DNA of 64,000 nucleotides from positions 1,086,001 through 1,150,000 of the forward strand of contig NZ_CP053746.1 in assembly GCF_013201545.1 (NCBI RefSeq). The letters run 5' to 3'. The DNA comes from Pseudomonas graminis. GTDB lineage: Bacteria; Pseudomonadota; Gammaproteobacteria; Pseudomonadales; Pseudomonadaceae. A program made the position numbers and the translations under genes. The notes beneath the pieces are model-generated. The model saw only the letters and a list, made by a program, of their open reading frames with translations. It had not been told where the DNA came from and made no database searches. Shown piece after piece: positions 1 to 8,310 of this stretch; position 1 is the first letter of the stretch, and every line of letters begins with the position of its first letter.

Positions 1-753
1 ATCAGGCCCGAAAAACCTCAGCAGCGCGTCAGACATCGGCACTTGGTCGCGCTCAACGAGCAAGCGTACGCCCGATGACGTGGCGATGTGTCCGCAATCG
101 GCGAGCAGGCCGTCCGAGATGTCCAGCGCCGCGCTGGCCTTGCCGCGCAACGCGATACCCAACTCGAACTGCGGCTGTGGCGACCAGTAGCGCGTCAGCA
201 AGGCCTGAGTGGTAGACGCCTCGGTGGTGCGCTGGTTCAACACCAACGGCAGCGCCCCGGCCGCGTCGCCCAGGGGACCGCCTACGCACAGCAAATCGCC
301 AGGCCGTGCGCCGCTGCGGGTCAAGGCCTTTCCGGTCGGGACGGTGCCGAAGACAGTAAGGGTCAGGCTCAGAGGCCCGCGTGTCGTGTCGCCGCCAACC
401 AGGCGCAGGCCACAGCCCTGGGCCATGGTGTTCAAACCGCGGGCGAACGCTTCCAGCCACTCGGCGGAAACCTGCGGCAAGGTCAGGGCAAGGGTAAATG
501 CGAGGGGGCTGGCGCCCATGGCGGCCAAGTCGCTGGCCGAGACGCCGAGTGCGCGCTGGCCGAGCAGGAAAGGATCGCAGACGTCGGGGAAATGCACCCC
601 GGCGACCAGCGTGTCGGTGGAGATGGCGAGTTGTTCGCCAGCGGCCACCGACAACAGGGCGCAGTCGTCGCCGATCCCCAAGGCAACGCCCTCGCCGGGC
701 TGCGCGCAGGGCGCAGCGGCAAAGTAATTGCGGATCAGCTCGAACTCGCCCAT
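1..753 (-). CDS. thiL: Thiamine-monophosphate kinase ThiL (partial, 3' end outside window)
   Basis: Thiamine-monophosphate kinase phosphorylates thiamine monophosphate to the active cofactor thiamine pyrophosphate in the cytoplasm. Only the first 251 residues are inside the window; the frame is still open at base 1, so the C-terminal part is missing for positional reasons. Translating back from the ATG at 751-753 gives MGEFELIRNYF, then LGIGDDCALL and STDTLVAGVHF, the metal- and nucleotide-binding signatures of the ThiL/AIRS fold. It lies 37 bases downstream of nusB on the same strand, so it is probably cotranscribed with ribH-nusB; this order is usual in Pseudomonas. Confidence 0.93.
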   Translation of the reverse strand, partial: MGEFELIRNYFAAAPCAQPGEGVALGIGDDCALLSVAAGEQLAISTDTLVAGVHFPDVCDPFLLGQRALGVSASDLAAMGASPLAFTLALTLPQVSAEWLEAFARGLNTMAQGCGLRLVGGDTTRGPLSLTLTVFGTVPTGKALTRSGARPGDLLCVGGPLGDAAGALPLVLNQRTTEASTTQALLTRYWSPQPQFELGIALRGKASAALDISDGLLADCGHIATSSGVRLLVERDQVPMSDALLRFFGPD

Positions 754-790
754 GGCGGAGACGCTCAGGTTCTGGAGAAACCCAGAAGCC

Positions 791-1291
791 TCAGCGCTTG
801 TACGCCTTCACTTCGACTTCGCGCAGACGCGGAGCCAGCTTGTCGAGCACGCCGTTGACGAACTTGTGGCCATCGGTCGAACCGTAGACTTTCGCCAGCT
901 CGATGCCTTCGTTGATGACCACGCGGTACGGCACGTCGATGCGCTCCAGCAGTTCCCAAGTCGACAGGCGCAATACCGCCAGCTCAACCGGGTCCAGCTC
1001 TTCAATGGTCAGGTCCAGACAAGGGGCCAGCGCCGCGTCGATCTTGTCCTGATTGGCCGGGACACCGTGGAGGATGTCGTGGAAATAGCTCGCATCAACG
1101 GAGGTGAAATCGTTGTCGACGCGAAACTGTGCTTCGATCTCGTTCAGCGACTGGCCAGCCATATGGCGCTGGTACAAGGCCTGCATGGCCATCTGGCGAG
1201 CCGCACGGCGCTTCTCGCTTTTCGATGGTTTGCCAGCATCGGCCGCACGCGGATCACGCGGGTTGAACTGATCGCTTTCGTCGTTAATCAC
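791..1291 (-). CDS. nusB: Transcription antitermination protein NusB
   Basis: NusB binds boxA RNA together with S10 (NusE) and promotes antitermination and processing of rRNA transcripts. The 166-residue product has the all-helical NusB core beginning near [14 protein letters not shown] (about residues 28-41) and ending with the conserved [17 protein letters not shown] charged N-terminal extension of about 25 residues ([13 protein letters not shown]) precedes the core, as in other pseudomonads. The start codon is GTG and overlaps the ribH stop (GTGA), so translation of the two is probably coupled. Partner S10 is encoded in the same window at 44006-44317. Confidence 0.96.
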   Translation of the reverse strand: MINDESDQFNPRDPRAADAGKPSKSEKRRAARQMAMQALYQRHMAGQSLNEIEAQFRVDNDFTSVDASYFHDILHGVPANQDKIDAALAPCLDLTIEELDPVELAVLRLSTWELLERIDVPYRVVINEGIELAKVYGSTDGHKFVNGVLDKLAPRLREVEVKAYKR

Positions 1292-1764
1292 TTGGCCTCC
1301 AACTGCGCCAACAGGCTGACCATCTCGATGGCGGACAGGGCAGCTTCAGCGCCTTTGTTGCCGGCCTTGGTGCCGGAGCGCTCGATCGCCTGCTCGATGG
1401 AATCGACTGTCAGGACGCCAAATGCGACGGGCACGCCGAACTCCATGGACACCTGGGACAGGCCCTTGGTGCATTCGCCAGCGACGTATTCGAAGTGCGG
1501 GGTGCCGCCACGGATGACGGCGCCGAGCGCGATGATGGCGGCGAATTCGCTGCGTTGAGCGACCTTCTGCACAACCAGCGGGATTTCGAACGCGCCCGGT
1601 GCGCGGATGATGGTGATGTCGCTTTCGCTCACGCCATGGCGAACCAGGGCATCAACGGCGCCGCTGACGAGGCTTTCGACGACGAAGCTGTTGAAGCGGC
1701 CAACCACCAGGGCATAGCGACCTTGGGGGGCGATGAAGGTACCTTCGATGGTCTTCAGGGTCAT
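1288..1764 (-). CDS. ribH: 6,7-dimethyl-8-ribityllumazine synthase
   Basis: Lumazine synthase condenses 5-amino-6-ribitylaminouracil with 3,4-dihydroxy-2-butanone 4-phosphate, the penultimate step of riboflavin synthesis. At 158 residues it has family length. Visible signatures are [18 protein letters not shown] near the N-terminus, [10 protein letters not shown], and [17 protein letters not shown], which carries the catalytic His region. The gene is third of the clustered rib genes, 145 bases downstream of ribBA, and its stop overlaps the GTG start of nusB. Some annotations call this gene ribE; here ribE is used for riboflavin synthase. Confidence 0.96.
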   Translation of the reverse strand: MTLKTIEGTFIAPQGRYALVVGRFNSFVVESLVSGAVDALVRHGVSESDITIIRAPGAFEIPLVVQKVAQRSEFAAIIALGAVIRGGTPHFEYVAGECTKGLSQVSMEFGVPVAFGVLTVDSIEQAIERSGTKAGNKGAEAALSAIEMVSLLAQLEAK

Positions 1765-1799
1765 TCGGCTGAGTCTCGTGTTCTCGTATTAAAGAGCAT

Positions 1800-1824
1800 G
1801 AAAGCGCGCATCGGGCGCGCTTTC
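1800..1824. repeat. Perfect palindromic hairpin between ribBA and ribH
   Basis: A 10-base arm GAAAGCGCGC and its exact complement flank a five-base loop. It sits in the 145-base gap between ribBA and ribH. Neither strand has a convincing T-run after the stem, so it is not a textbook terminator; it could stabilise mRNA ends, attenuate, or be a relic repeat. No FMN-riboswitch core was recognised around it. Confidence 0.6.
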
Positions 1825-1909
1825 AGGGATTTTAGGCCACGAATCGGGCGACTGCAGGGACAAAACCACCAACGGCAAAGCGCTGTCGGGACCTGTCACC
1901 TGCCGGTCT

Positions 1910-3001
1910 TTATTCGGAGGGCACGTATTCTACAACTTCCAGATCGAAACCGGATATCGCATTGAACTTCATTGGCGAACTCATCAGGCGCATTTTGCGC
2001 ACGCCGAGGTCACGAAGGATCTGCGAACCGGCACCGACAGTGCTGTAAGTGGTTGGGGTCTTGATCGGTGTGCCGCCGGCGGTTTCACGCACATGGGCCA
2101 GAACCGTGTCGCCATCGAGCGGGTGACCGAGCAGCAACACAACGCCGCTGCCAGCCGCTGCCACCGTGGCCATGGCCGCGCGCAGGCTCCAGCGGCCGGG
2201 CTGTTTGACCATCAACAGATCGCGCAGCGGGTCCATGTTGTGCACGCGAACCAGCGTGGCTTCTTCCGCGCAGATCTTGCCCAGCGTCAGCGCCAGGTGC
2301 ACGTCGCCCTCGACGGAATCGCGATAGGTCACCAGATTGAAATGGCCCAGTTCGCTGTCGAGGGGCTGCTCGGCAATCCGCTGAACGGTACGTTCGTGGA
2401 TCATCCGGTAATGGATCAGGTCGGCGATGGTGCCGATCTTGATGTTGTGCTCGGCCGCGAAAGCTTCCAGCTCAGTGCGGCGGGACATGGTGCCGTCGTC
2501 GTTCATGACTTCGCAGATCACGCCGGTCGGTTCGAAACCGGCCATGCGCGCCAGATCGCACGCCGCTTCCGTATGGCCTGCGCGGGACAGCGTGCCGCCG
2601 GCCTGGGCCATGAGCGGGAAGATGTGGCCTGGGCTGACGATGTCCTCGGCTTTCGCGTCCTTGGCCGCAGCCGCCTGAACGGTGCGCGCGCGGTCGGCGG
2701 CAGAAATCCCGGTGGTCACGCCTTCGGCGGCTTCGATGGACACGGTGAACTTGGTGCCGAAGCCCGAGCCATTGCGCGGCGCCATCAGCGGCAGTTTCAG
2801 GGCTTCGCAGCGCTCGCGGGTCATCGGCATGCAGATCAGGCCGCGGGCGTAACGCGCCATGAAGTTGATGTGCTCGGCCTTGACGCACTCGGAGGCCATG
2901 ATCAGATCGCCTTCGTTCTCGCGGTCTTCGTCATCCATGAGGATGACCATCTTGCCTTGGCGAATGTCTTCAACCAGTTCTTCGATGCTGTTGAGCGCCA
3001 C
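1910..3001 (-). CDS. ribB: 3,4-dihydroxy-2-butanone-4-phosphate synthase with degenerate GTP cyclohydrolase II domain
   Basis: The N-terminal about 200 residues are DHBP synthase, which makes the four-carbon precursor of riboflavin from ribulose 5-phosphate; the signature [16 protein letters not shown] is intact near residue 23. The C-terminal about 150 residues follow the GTP cyclohydrolase II fold ([33 protein letters not shown]), but the zinc-binding cysteines of active cyclohydrolase II are absent. So the protein probably supplies only the RibB activity, and a separate ribA is expected elsewhere. Start is GTG behind a good Shine-Dalgarno (AAGGGGGT). It follows ribE by 17 bases. Often labelled ribBA. 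Confidence 0.93.
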   Translation of the reverse strand: MALNSIEELVEDIRQGKMVILMDDEDRENEGDLIMASECVKAEHINFMARYARGLICMPMTRERCEALKLPLMAPRNGSGFGTKFTVSIEAAEGVTTGISAADRARTVQAAAAKDAKAEDIVSPGHIFPLMAQAGGTLSRAGHTEAACDLARMAGFEPTGVICEVMNDDGTMSRRTELEAFAAEHNIKIGTIADLIHYRMIHERTVQRIAEQPLDSELGHFNLVTYRDSVEGDVHLALTLGKICAEEATLVRVHNMDPLRDLLMVKQPGRWSLRAAMATVAAAGSGVVLLLGHPLDGDTVLAHVRETAGGTPIKTPTTYSTVGAGSQILRDLGVRKMRLMSSPMKFNAISGFDLEVVEYVPSE

Positions 3002-3018
3002 GCGGCACCCCCTTCAAT

Positions 3019-3690
3019 TCAGGATTTGAGGTAGCCGTTGGCGGCCAGAAAGCTTTCAGTGATGGTGCCGCCCTGGGCCGGCGTCGGATCAGCCGCTTTG
3101 TCACCGAGCAGTAAACGCTCGAGGTAACGCGCCAGCAGGTCGACTTCCAGGTTGATCTTACGGCCCGGGCGGTAGTCGCCCATGATGGTTTCGGCCAGCG
3201 TGTGCGGAACGATGGTCAGCTCGAACTCGGCGCCATTGACCGCGTTCACGGTCAGGCTGGTGCCGTCGACGGTGATTGAGCCTTTGTGGGAGATGTACTT
3301 GGCCAGCTCGCGAGGGGCGCGCATGCGGAACTGGATCGCACGGGCGTTTTCTTCGCGGGACAAGACTTCGCCGACGCCGTCGACGTGGCCGCTGACCAGA
3401 TGGCCGCCCAGGCGAGTGGTCGGGGTCAGGGCTTTTTCCAGATTGACGCGGCTGCCGGTCTTCAGATCGACGAACGCGGTGACGTTCAGGGTCTCGCGGC
3501 TGACGTCAGCCCAGAAGCCGTCGCCTGGCAGTTCAACGGCGGTCAGGCAGACGCCGTTGACCGCGATGCTGTCGCCCAACTTGACGTCGGAAAGGTCGAG
3601 CTTGCCGGCCTCTACGTAAACGCGGACGTCGCCGCCTTTCGGAGTGATGGCGCGGATGCTGCCGATGGATTCGATGATGCCGGTAAACAT
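3019..3690 (-). CDS. ribE: Riboflavin synthase (alpha chain)
   Basis: Riboflavin synthase dismutates two molecules of dimethyl-ribityllumazine into riboflavin and aminoribitylaminouracil. The start [10 protein letters not shown] is the universal N-terminus of the family, so the ATG at 3688-3690 was chosen over an open extension further upstream. The 223-residue protein shows the two lumazine-binding repeats: the second begins around [14 protein letters not shown] and contains [13 protein letters not shown], matching [14 protein letters not shown] in the first. It lies 46 bases downstream of ribD and just ahead of ribBA, in one transcriptional direction with the rest of the pathway. The older name ribC is also in use. 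Confidence 0.96.
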   Translation of the reverse strand: MFTGIIESIGSIRAITPKGGDVRVYVEAGKLDLSDVKLGDSIAVNGVCLTAVELPGDGFWADVSRETLNVTAFVDLKTGSRVNLEKALTPTTRLGGHLVSGHVDGVGEVLSREENARAIQFRMRAPRELAKYISHKGSITVDGTSLTVNAVNGAEFELTIVPHTLAETIMGDYRPGRKINLEVDLLARYLERLLLGDKAADPTPAQGGTITESFLAANGYLKS

Positions 3691-3736
3691 GGGTGCTCCT
3701 GGAAAACAGGGCCAGCGCTGAGCGCGGAAGCCGGAA

Positions 3737-4882
3737 TTATACGCCGGGGTGCGACGCGGGTATCGCAATGACTCGCCAGTCATTGCCGACCGCTCGCATT
3801 TCGACGATCTTGAGTTCGAGCGCCTCGCTCATCTGCGCCAGCGGCAGGTCCAGCAACGGCCGCGCCGACGAGCCCATGAATTTGCCCGCCACGAAGATCT
3901 GGAATTCATCCACCAGGCCTAGCCGGGTAAACGCGCCGGCCAGTTTGGGACCGGCTTCGACCAGCACGTCATTGACGCCCCGGGCCGCCAGTTCAACCAG
4001 CAACTTGCGCAGGTCGACATGCCCGCCACTACTTGGCAGCGCCAGCATGTCGTGGCCTTCGTCGTGGTAACGCTCGCGGGCCGAGGCTGCCGCACAGGTC
4101 ACCACCAGCGCATTGCCCGCTTTAAAGAACGGCGCATCAAGGGGCACCCGCAAACGCCCGTCGACCAACACGCGCAACGGCGGTCGGGTCGCGGCCAGGG
4201 CGGTGAGTTCGGCGTTCAGGCCCAATTCGTCAGGACGGACAGTGAGCCGCGCGTTGTCGGCCAGCACGGTATCGGCGCCGGTCAGCACCACACTCGACTG
4301 CGCACGCAGGCGCTGCACGGCGGAGCGCGCTTCGGGGCCGGTGATCCACTGGCTTTCACCGCTGGCCATGGCCGTGCGTCCGTCAAGGCTCATCGCCAGC
4401 TTGACCCGCACGTAGGGCAGGCCGTGTTCCATACGCTTGAGGAAACCTTTGTTCAGCGCCCGCGCTTCGCTTTCGAGTACGCCGCTCTGCACCGCGATCC
4501 CAGCGTTCATCAGGCGCAACAGGCCACGGCCGGCAACGTCGGGATTGGGGTCTTGCATCGCGGCGACCACTCGCGCGACACCGGCGTTGACCAGCGCGTC
4601 GGCGCACGGCGGCGTGCGGCCATGATGACTGCAGGGCTCGAGGGTGACGTAAGCGGTCGCGTCCTTGGCCTTGTCGCCCGCCTGGCGCAGGGCATGCACC
4701 TCGGCGTGGGGTTCACCGGCGCGCACGTGCCAGCCTTCGCCGACGATGGCGCCATCACGCACGATCACGCAGCCGACACGCGGGTTGGGGTGCGTCGAGT
4801 AGACGCCCTTGCGCGCCAGTTCCAGCGCCCGCGCCATATAGGCTGCGTCGAGCACGCTTTGCTCTGTGGAGGTCATGCTCAC
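3737..4882 (-). CDS. ribD: Bifunctional riboflavin biosynthesis deaminase/reductase RibD
   Basis: RibD carries out two consecutive steps after GTP cyclohydrolase II: deamination of the pyrimidine ring and reduction of the ribosyl chain. The N-terminal cytidine-deaminase-like domain shows zinc ligands HAE (residues 59-61) and [11 protein letters not shown] (83-93); the C-terminal reductase domain has [12 protein letters not shown] and later [13 protein letters not shown]. Length of 381 fits the family. The longest start is a GTG that overlaps the nrdR stop (GTGA); an ATG two codons downstream (4874-4876) is an equally plausible start. nrdR and ribD are probably translationally coupled. Confidence 0.95.
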   Translation of the reverse strand: MSMTSTEQSVLDAAYMARALELARKGVYSTHPNPRVGCVIVRDGAIVGEGWHVRAGEPHAEVHALRQAGDKAKDATAYVTLEPCSHHGRTPPCADALVNAGVARVVAAMQDPNPDVAGRGLLRLMNAGIAVQSGVLESEARALNKGFLKRMEHGLPYVRVKLAMSLDGRTAMASGESQWITGPEARSAVQRLRAQSSVVLTGADTVLADNARLTVRPDELGLNAELTALAATRPPLRVLVDGRLRVPLDAPFFKAGNALVVTCAAASARERYHDEGHDMLALPSSGGHVDLRKLLVELAARGVNDVLVEAGPKLAGAFTRLGLVDEFQIFVAGKFMGSSARPLLDLPLAQMSEALELKIVEMRAVGNDWRVIAIPASHPGV

Positions 4883-5343
4883 TCTTTAACCGGCTCGCGG
4901 GCCAGCCGGTCGATTTCTTCGCGGAATTCGTTGAGGTCCTGAAACCGCCGATAAACAGAAGCAAAGCGGATGTAAGCCACTTCGTCGAGTTTTTGCAGTT
5001 CGCCCATCACCAGCTCACCGACGATCAGCGATTTGACTTCGCGCTCGCCCGTCGCGCGCAGCTTGCTTTTGATATGGGCCAGGGCCGCTTCCAGCCGCTC
5101 GACGCTGACCGGGCGCTTTTCCAGCGCACGCTGCATGCCGGCACGCAGCTTCTCTTCGTCGAAGGGCTGACGACTGCCGTCCTGCTTGATCAGCCGGGGC
5201 AGAACCAGTTCAGCGGTTTCGAATGTCGTGAAGCGTTCTTCGCAGGCGACACATTCGCGGCGGCGGCGAACCTGATCGCCTTCAGCAACAAGGCGCGAGT
5301 CAATGACTTTGGTGTCGTTGGCACCGCAAAAGGGACAGTGCAT
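4879..5343 (-). CDS. nrdR: Transcriptional repressor NrdR
   Basis: NrdR represses ribonucleotide reductase genes in response to dATP/ATP. The 154-residue product opens with [10 protein letters not shown], and the zinc ribbon ligands are C3, C6, C31 and C34 (CVAC); an ATP-cone domain follows ([18 protein letters not shown]). The ATG at 5341-5343 is chosen because it begins exactly at the family N-terminus. It heads the rib gene cluster on the minus strand, an arrangement common in proteobacteria, and is divergent from the lipoprotein gene to its right. Confidence 0.96.
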   Translation of the reverse strand: MHCPFCGANDTKVIDSRLVAEGDQVRRRRECVACEERFTTFETAELVLPRLIKQDGSRQPFDEEKLRAGMQRALEKRPVSVERLEAALAHIKSKLRATGEREVKSLIVGELVMGELQKLDEVAYIRFASVYRRFQDLNEFREEIDRLAREPVKE

Positions 5344-5517
5344 GGTGGCAGGCAACAAAAAAAGGGAGGGCCATGGTAGCGCATCTCGCTGGCAAGACAA
5401 GTGCGAGGCTTTGAGGTATATAGACGCGCATCTAGTGCGGTGAAACCCGCTGCACTCAGCGATACTGCGTCATCCCGCGCCTATCTCGCCCGCCTTCTGT
5501 TTTTTCTGGAGCTGTTC

Positions 5518-5970
5518 ATGACGCTACGTACGCTTGCTGTAATCAGCCTTGTGGGCTTGCTCGCTGCCTGCAGCACGGCCGAGGCGCCGAAATCTGCCGC
5601 GCCCGCCAAGCCTGCCCCTAACGCCATCACACTGCCGGAAGGGCCAGGTCCGTTGCAGCCGTTTCAGCGCGAATTGAGCGGCCAGCTGCTGGGTGTGCCA
5701 GCCGGCGCAGAAGTCGAGCTGGCGCTGCTGGTGATCGACGATCGCAACCGCCCGCAGAAGCTGCTGACCAGCACCAAACTGATGGGCAACAACCAGTCGC
5801 TGCCGTTCCAGTTGCGCTTCAATCCGGAAGCTTTCCCGGTCGGAGCGCGCGTGGAACTGCGTGGACGCGCCAGCAAGTCGGGTCAGTTGATTCTGCATCT
5901 GCCGTCCGTACTGATCACTCAACCCACCACTCAGGCGCTGGGTCAGCTGCAATTCGCTACCGCGCCGTGA
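5518..5970 (+). CDS. YbaY-like lipoprotein
   Basis: A predicted lipoprotein of 150 residues. The N-terminus MTLRTLAVISLVGLLAACST is a signal peptide ending in a lipobox (LAAC), so the mature protein should be lipidated on Cys and carried to the outer membrane. The remainder resembles the YbaY family (beta-sandwich domain, LSGQLLGVPAGAEVELALLVID, with FELRG-like VELRGRAS near the end); the function of that family is not established. The ATG at 5518-5520 follows TCTGGAG. Its last four bases overlap the methyltransferase gene, so the two are likely one transcript. Confidence 0.75.
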   Translation: MTLRTLAVISLVGLLAACSTAEAPKSAAPAKPAPNAITLPEGPGPLQPFQRELSGQLLGVPAGAEVELALLVIDDRNRPQKLLTSTKLMGNNQSLPFQLRFNPEAFPVGARVELRGRASKSGQLILHLPSVLITQPTTQALGQLQFATAP

Positions 5971-6623
5971 CCGCCCCGCTCCACCTGCAAGCCGCACTGA
6001 GCGAGCTGCTGGGCGATGCGCAACTGGTCGCCGAAGCGCTGCCGGGGACGGACCTGAAGTTGTGGCTGATCGACGCTAACAATATGGATCGCGCGTTCAG
6101 CCCCGAGGAAACCCGGCGCATTCTTGAAGACCCGCCTTACTGGAGTTTCTGCTGGGCCAGTGGCCTGGCGCTGGCGCGCTTTCTCGCCGAGCAGCCGCAC
6201 TGGGTCGCGGGCAAGCGGGTGCTGGATTTCGGCGCGGGGTCGGGTGTCGCAGGTATTGCGGCGATGAAAGCCGGGGCGCTTGAAGCCGTCGCCTGTGATC
6301 TTGATCCGCTGGCGATCGAGGCCTGCCGGGCCAACGCCGAATTGAATGGCGTGACACTTGAATATTCGGGGGACTTCTTCGCCGAAGACGATCGTTTCGA
6401 CCTGATCCTCGTGGCGGACGTGCTGTACGACCGCGCCAACCTGCCGCTGCTGGATCAGTTTCTCAGTCGTGGAAAACAAGTGCTGGTGGCTGATTCCCGG
6501 GTGCGGGACTTTCAGCACCCACTTTATACGCGGTTGGGAATTCTGGAAGCGCTAACGCTGCCGGATCTGGCCGAGCCGTGGGAGTTTCGCAGGGTGAGTC
6601 TTTATCATGCGACCAGGTCATGA
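5967..6623 (+). CDS. Class I SAM-dependent methyltransferase, METTL20/ETFB-lysine methyltransferase-like
   Basis: A 218-residue SAM-dependent methyltransferase. The motif I loop VLDFGAGSGVAGIAAMKAGA (about residues 81-100), an acidic residue in ACDLDPLA, and the motif IV-like DLILVADVLYD are visible. The segment PPYWSFCWASGLALARFL preceding motif I is typical of the METTL20 group, whose characterised members methylate lysines of electron transfer flavoprotein beta; that substrate is inferred, not shown. The start is GTG overlapping the upstream lipoprotein stop. It is sometimes annotated simply as a protein N-methyltransferase. Confidence 0.75.
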   Translation: MTAPLHLQAALSELLGDAQLVAEALPGTDLKLWLIDANNMDRAFSPEETRRILEDPPYWSFCWASGLALARFLAEQPHWVAGKRVLDFGAGSGVAGIAAMKAGALEAVACDLDPLAIEACRANAELNGVTLEYSGDFFAEDDRFDLILVADVLYDRANLPLLDQFLSRGKQVLVADSRVRDFQHPLYTRLGILEALTLPDLAEPWEFRRVSLYHATRS

Positions 6624-6665
6624 CTTGCTTCGCGCCTGCAATTTAGCGAGAGGCATCAACCCCGC

Positions 6666-6694
6666 TTCCGACAATCCCCCCAGCCCTTTATAGT
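6666..6694 (+). promoter_or_regulatory. Possible promoter of the thioredoxin-TPR gene
   Basis: TTCCGA and TATAGT are separated by 17 bases, with the -10 box about 33 bases before the start codon of the next gene. The -35 match is poor. Confidence 0.35.
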
Positions 6695-6726
6695 TCGCGC
6701 CATCAAGCCTTTTTTCGAGACCCGCG

Positions 6727-7599
6727 ATGAGCCAGGACACGCCGTATATCTTCGATGCGACCACCGCCACTTTCGATCAGATGGTCATCGAGAATTCCTT
6801 TCACAAACCCGTGCTGGTGGATTTCTGGGCCGAGTGGTGTGCGCCGTGCAAGGTGCTGATGCCGCTGCTGCAGCAGATTGCCGAGAGTTATCAGGGAGAA
6901 TTGCTGCTGGCGAAGGTCGACTGCGACGCTGAACAGGACATCGTGGCGCGCTTCGGCATTCGCAGCCTGCCCACCGTGGTGCTGTTCAAGGACGGCCAGC
7001 CGGTCGATGGGTTCTCCGGCGCCCAGCCTGAATCGCAAATCCGCGCGCTGCTTGAGCCCCATGTGCAGATGCCGCCGCCAGCCGCCGCCGACCCGCTGAA
7101 AACCGCGCAGGCGATGTTCGCCGAGAGCCATTTTGCCGAAGCCGAAGCGGTCCTGCAGACCATCCTCGCCGAGGACAACACCAACGCCGCCGCGCTGATT
7201 CTGTATGCGCGCTGCCTGGCCGAACGCGGCGAGCTGACAGAAGCGCGCACGGTGCTGGATGCGGTTAAAGGGGATGAGCACAAGGCCGCGCTGGCCGGAG
7301 CAAAGGCGCAATTGACGTTTTTGGCTGAAGCCGCCGCGCTGCCTGATGTCGCCGAGTTGAAATCGCGCCTGGCGCAGAACCCGCAGGACGATGAAGCTGC
7401 GCACCAGTTGGCGATCCAGCAATTGTCCCGCCAGCAATACGAAGCCGCGCTGGAAGGACTGCTGAAGCTGTTCATCCGCAACCGCAGCTACAACGAAGGC
7501 CAGCCGCACAAGACGCTGCTGCAGGTGTTTGACCTGCTGGGGAATGATCACCCGCTGGTCACTACGTATCGTCGTCGGTTGTTTGCAGCGCTTTACTAG
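6727..7599 (+). CDS. Thioredoxin-TPR chaperedoxin (CnoX/YbbN type)
   Basis: The first about 110 residues are a thioredoxin domain with an intact redox motif WAEWCAPCK (Cys38 and Cys41) and the cis-Pro region RSLPTVVLFKDGQ. The rest is a TPR-like helical region ending in a conserved C-terminal block (DDEAAHQLAIQQLSRQQYEAALEGLLKLF, then LLGNDHPLVTTYRRRLFALLY-like end). This architecture is that of CnoX/YbbN, cytoplasmic holdases that protect proteins from oxidative aggregation and hand them to chaperones. E. coli YbbN lacks a working CXXC pair, so this copy may also act as a disulfide reductase. Length 290 is normal. Single gene between the methyltransferase and a REP-rich gap. Confidence 0.88.
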   Translation: MSQDTPYIFDATTATFDQMVIENSFHKPVLVDFWAEWCAPCKVLMPLLQQIAESYQGELLLAKVDCDAEQDIVARFGIRSLPTVVLFKDGQPVDGFSGAQPESQIRALLEPHVQMPPPAAADPLKTAQAMFAESHFAEAEAVLQTILAEDNTNAAALILYARCLAERGELTEARTVLDAVKGDEHKAALAGAKAQLTFLAEAAALPDVAELKSRLAQNPQDDEAAHQLAIQQLSRQQYEAALEGLLKLFIRNRSYNEGQPHKTLLQVFDLLGNDHPLVTTYRRRLFAALY

Positions 7600-7600
7600 C

Positions 7601-7690
7601 CTTCCCGGCTGAAGCCGGTCCTTTGATAGACCGAGCCAGTCCCAAGGAATGTACGCGGTCTACTTGTGGGACCGGCTTTAGCCGGGAAGA
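7601..7690. repeat. REP inverted pair (REPIN-like)
   Basis: Two copies of a short GC-rich palindromic element face each other: CTTCCCGGCTGAAGCCGGTC at 7601-7620 and its inverse GTGGGACCGGCTTTAGCCGGG ending near 7690. Each contains its own CCGGCT-AA-AGCCGG stem. The sequence is the common Pseudomonas intergenic REP type. It lies directly after the stop codon of the CnoX-like gene and could also act as a transcript end. Confidence 0.85.
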
Positions 7691-7732
7691 GGCCCGCATG
7701 AGCACCCTCAATTTTGTGGTGTGACGGATGAC

Positions 7733-7759
7733 GCCTTCCCGGCTAAAGCCGGTCCCACA
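7733..7759. repeat. Third REP copy
   Basis: A further copy of the same element (CTTCCCGGCTAAAGCCGGTC followed by CCACA) stands in the same orientation as the first copy of the neighbouring pair, just before the stop codon of the minus-strand hypothetical gene. Confidence 0.8.
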
Positions 7760-7782
7760 CGGGTCCAAAACGCCCGTGTGTA

Positions 7783-8136
7783 TCACTCAATCCAGTGATA
7801 CACCGGCGTGTCGCCCTGGCTTTCCACTTTCACATTAGCGCTGTGGCGCATCCGCACCATCAGGCGTTTGCCCGCAGCGGTGCTGCCCGACAGACCTTCC
7901 AACTGACCGAGCAGATCCGGCCCGGTCAAGTGACCTGCCTTGCGCAGCAGTGCTTGAGCGATATCCCAGACAGCATCGTTGCGACTGGCCGCCGGCTTGA
8001 CGGGGGTATCAGCGGGCGCAGACGTTTCCTGCACCTGCGCGCCTAGCTGAATGCCCAGCCGAGCCCAGTCGGCGTCGTCCATTTCCACAGTCAGATCCAC
8101 CGGGAGATCGCCGACGGTTCCACGGATTCGGAGCAT
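7783..8136 (-). CDS. Conserved hypothetical protein
   Basis: A 117-residue soluble protein with no signal peptide or membrane segment. The start MLRIRGTVGDLPVDLTVEMDD at the ATG 8134-8136 is preferred over a longer open frame because the extension reads through poorly coding, REP-like sequence. The N-terminal half looks like a small beta-rich domain and the C-terminal half is basic and helical (DAVWDIAQALLRKAGHLTGPDLLGQLEGL). I do not recognise a functional family; a gene at the same position is kept in other pseudomonads. It converges on the CnoX-like gene and diverges from the DUF2796 operon. Confidence 0.7.
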   Translation of the reverse strand: MLRIRGTVGDLPVDLTVEMDDADWARLGIQLGAQVQETSAPADTPVKPAASRNDAVWDIAQALLRKAGHLTGPDLLGQLEGLSGSTAAGKRLMVRMRHSANVKVESQGDTPVYHWIE

Positions 8137-8259
8137 GGGGTGTGTCCTTTGATAAGGCGGACCGGCATGGTCCCACAGGAATTGGCGACCTGCACGCGAT
8201 CCCTGACAGCCCACGCTCCTACAAAGCTGATTGAAAAAGTTAAGAAACGGCGCAACACA

Positions 8260-8281
8260 TTGTTATAAGATCACATAACAA
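8260..8281. promoter_or_regulatory. Zur-like operator dyad upstream of the metal-related ABC operon
   Basis: Seven-base arms TTGTTAT and ATAACAA flank an eight-base spacer, about 30 bases before the start codon of the His-rich protein gene. The arms match half-sites of the Zur consensus (TGTTATA/TATAACA), but the spacing is wider than the canonical one. A -10-like TATAAG lies inside the dyad. The P. aeruginosa counterpart operon (PA4063-PA4066) is known to be Zur-regulated, which supports the reading. Confidence 0.55.
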
Positions 8282-8310
8282 CTTTCAGACTTGCCCTCGG
8301 AGCTTCCCCC

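Noticed and set aside
88..858. Plus-strand open frames across thiL and nusB
   Set aside because: They are shadows of thiL and nusB, whose family motifs lie on the minus strand.
1765..3736. FMN riboswitch in the rib gene cluster
   Set aside because: I looked in the gaps before ribH, ribBA and ribE for the conserved RFN core and did not see it; gaps before ribBA and ribE are far too short.
7601..7759. Small CRISPR-like array
   Set aside because: The repeats are self-palindromic, alternate in orientation, lack uniform spacers and match Pseudomonas REP elements.
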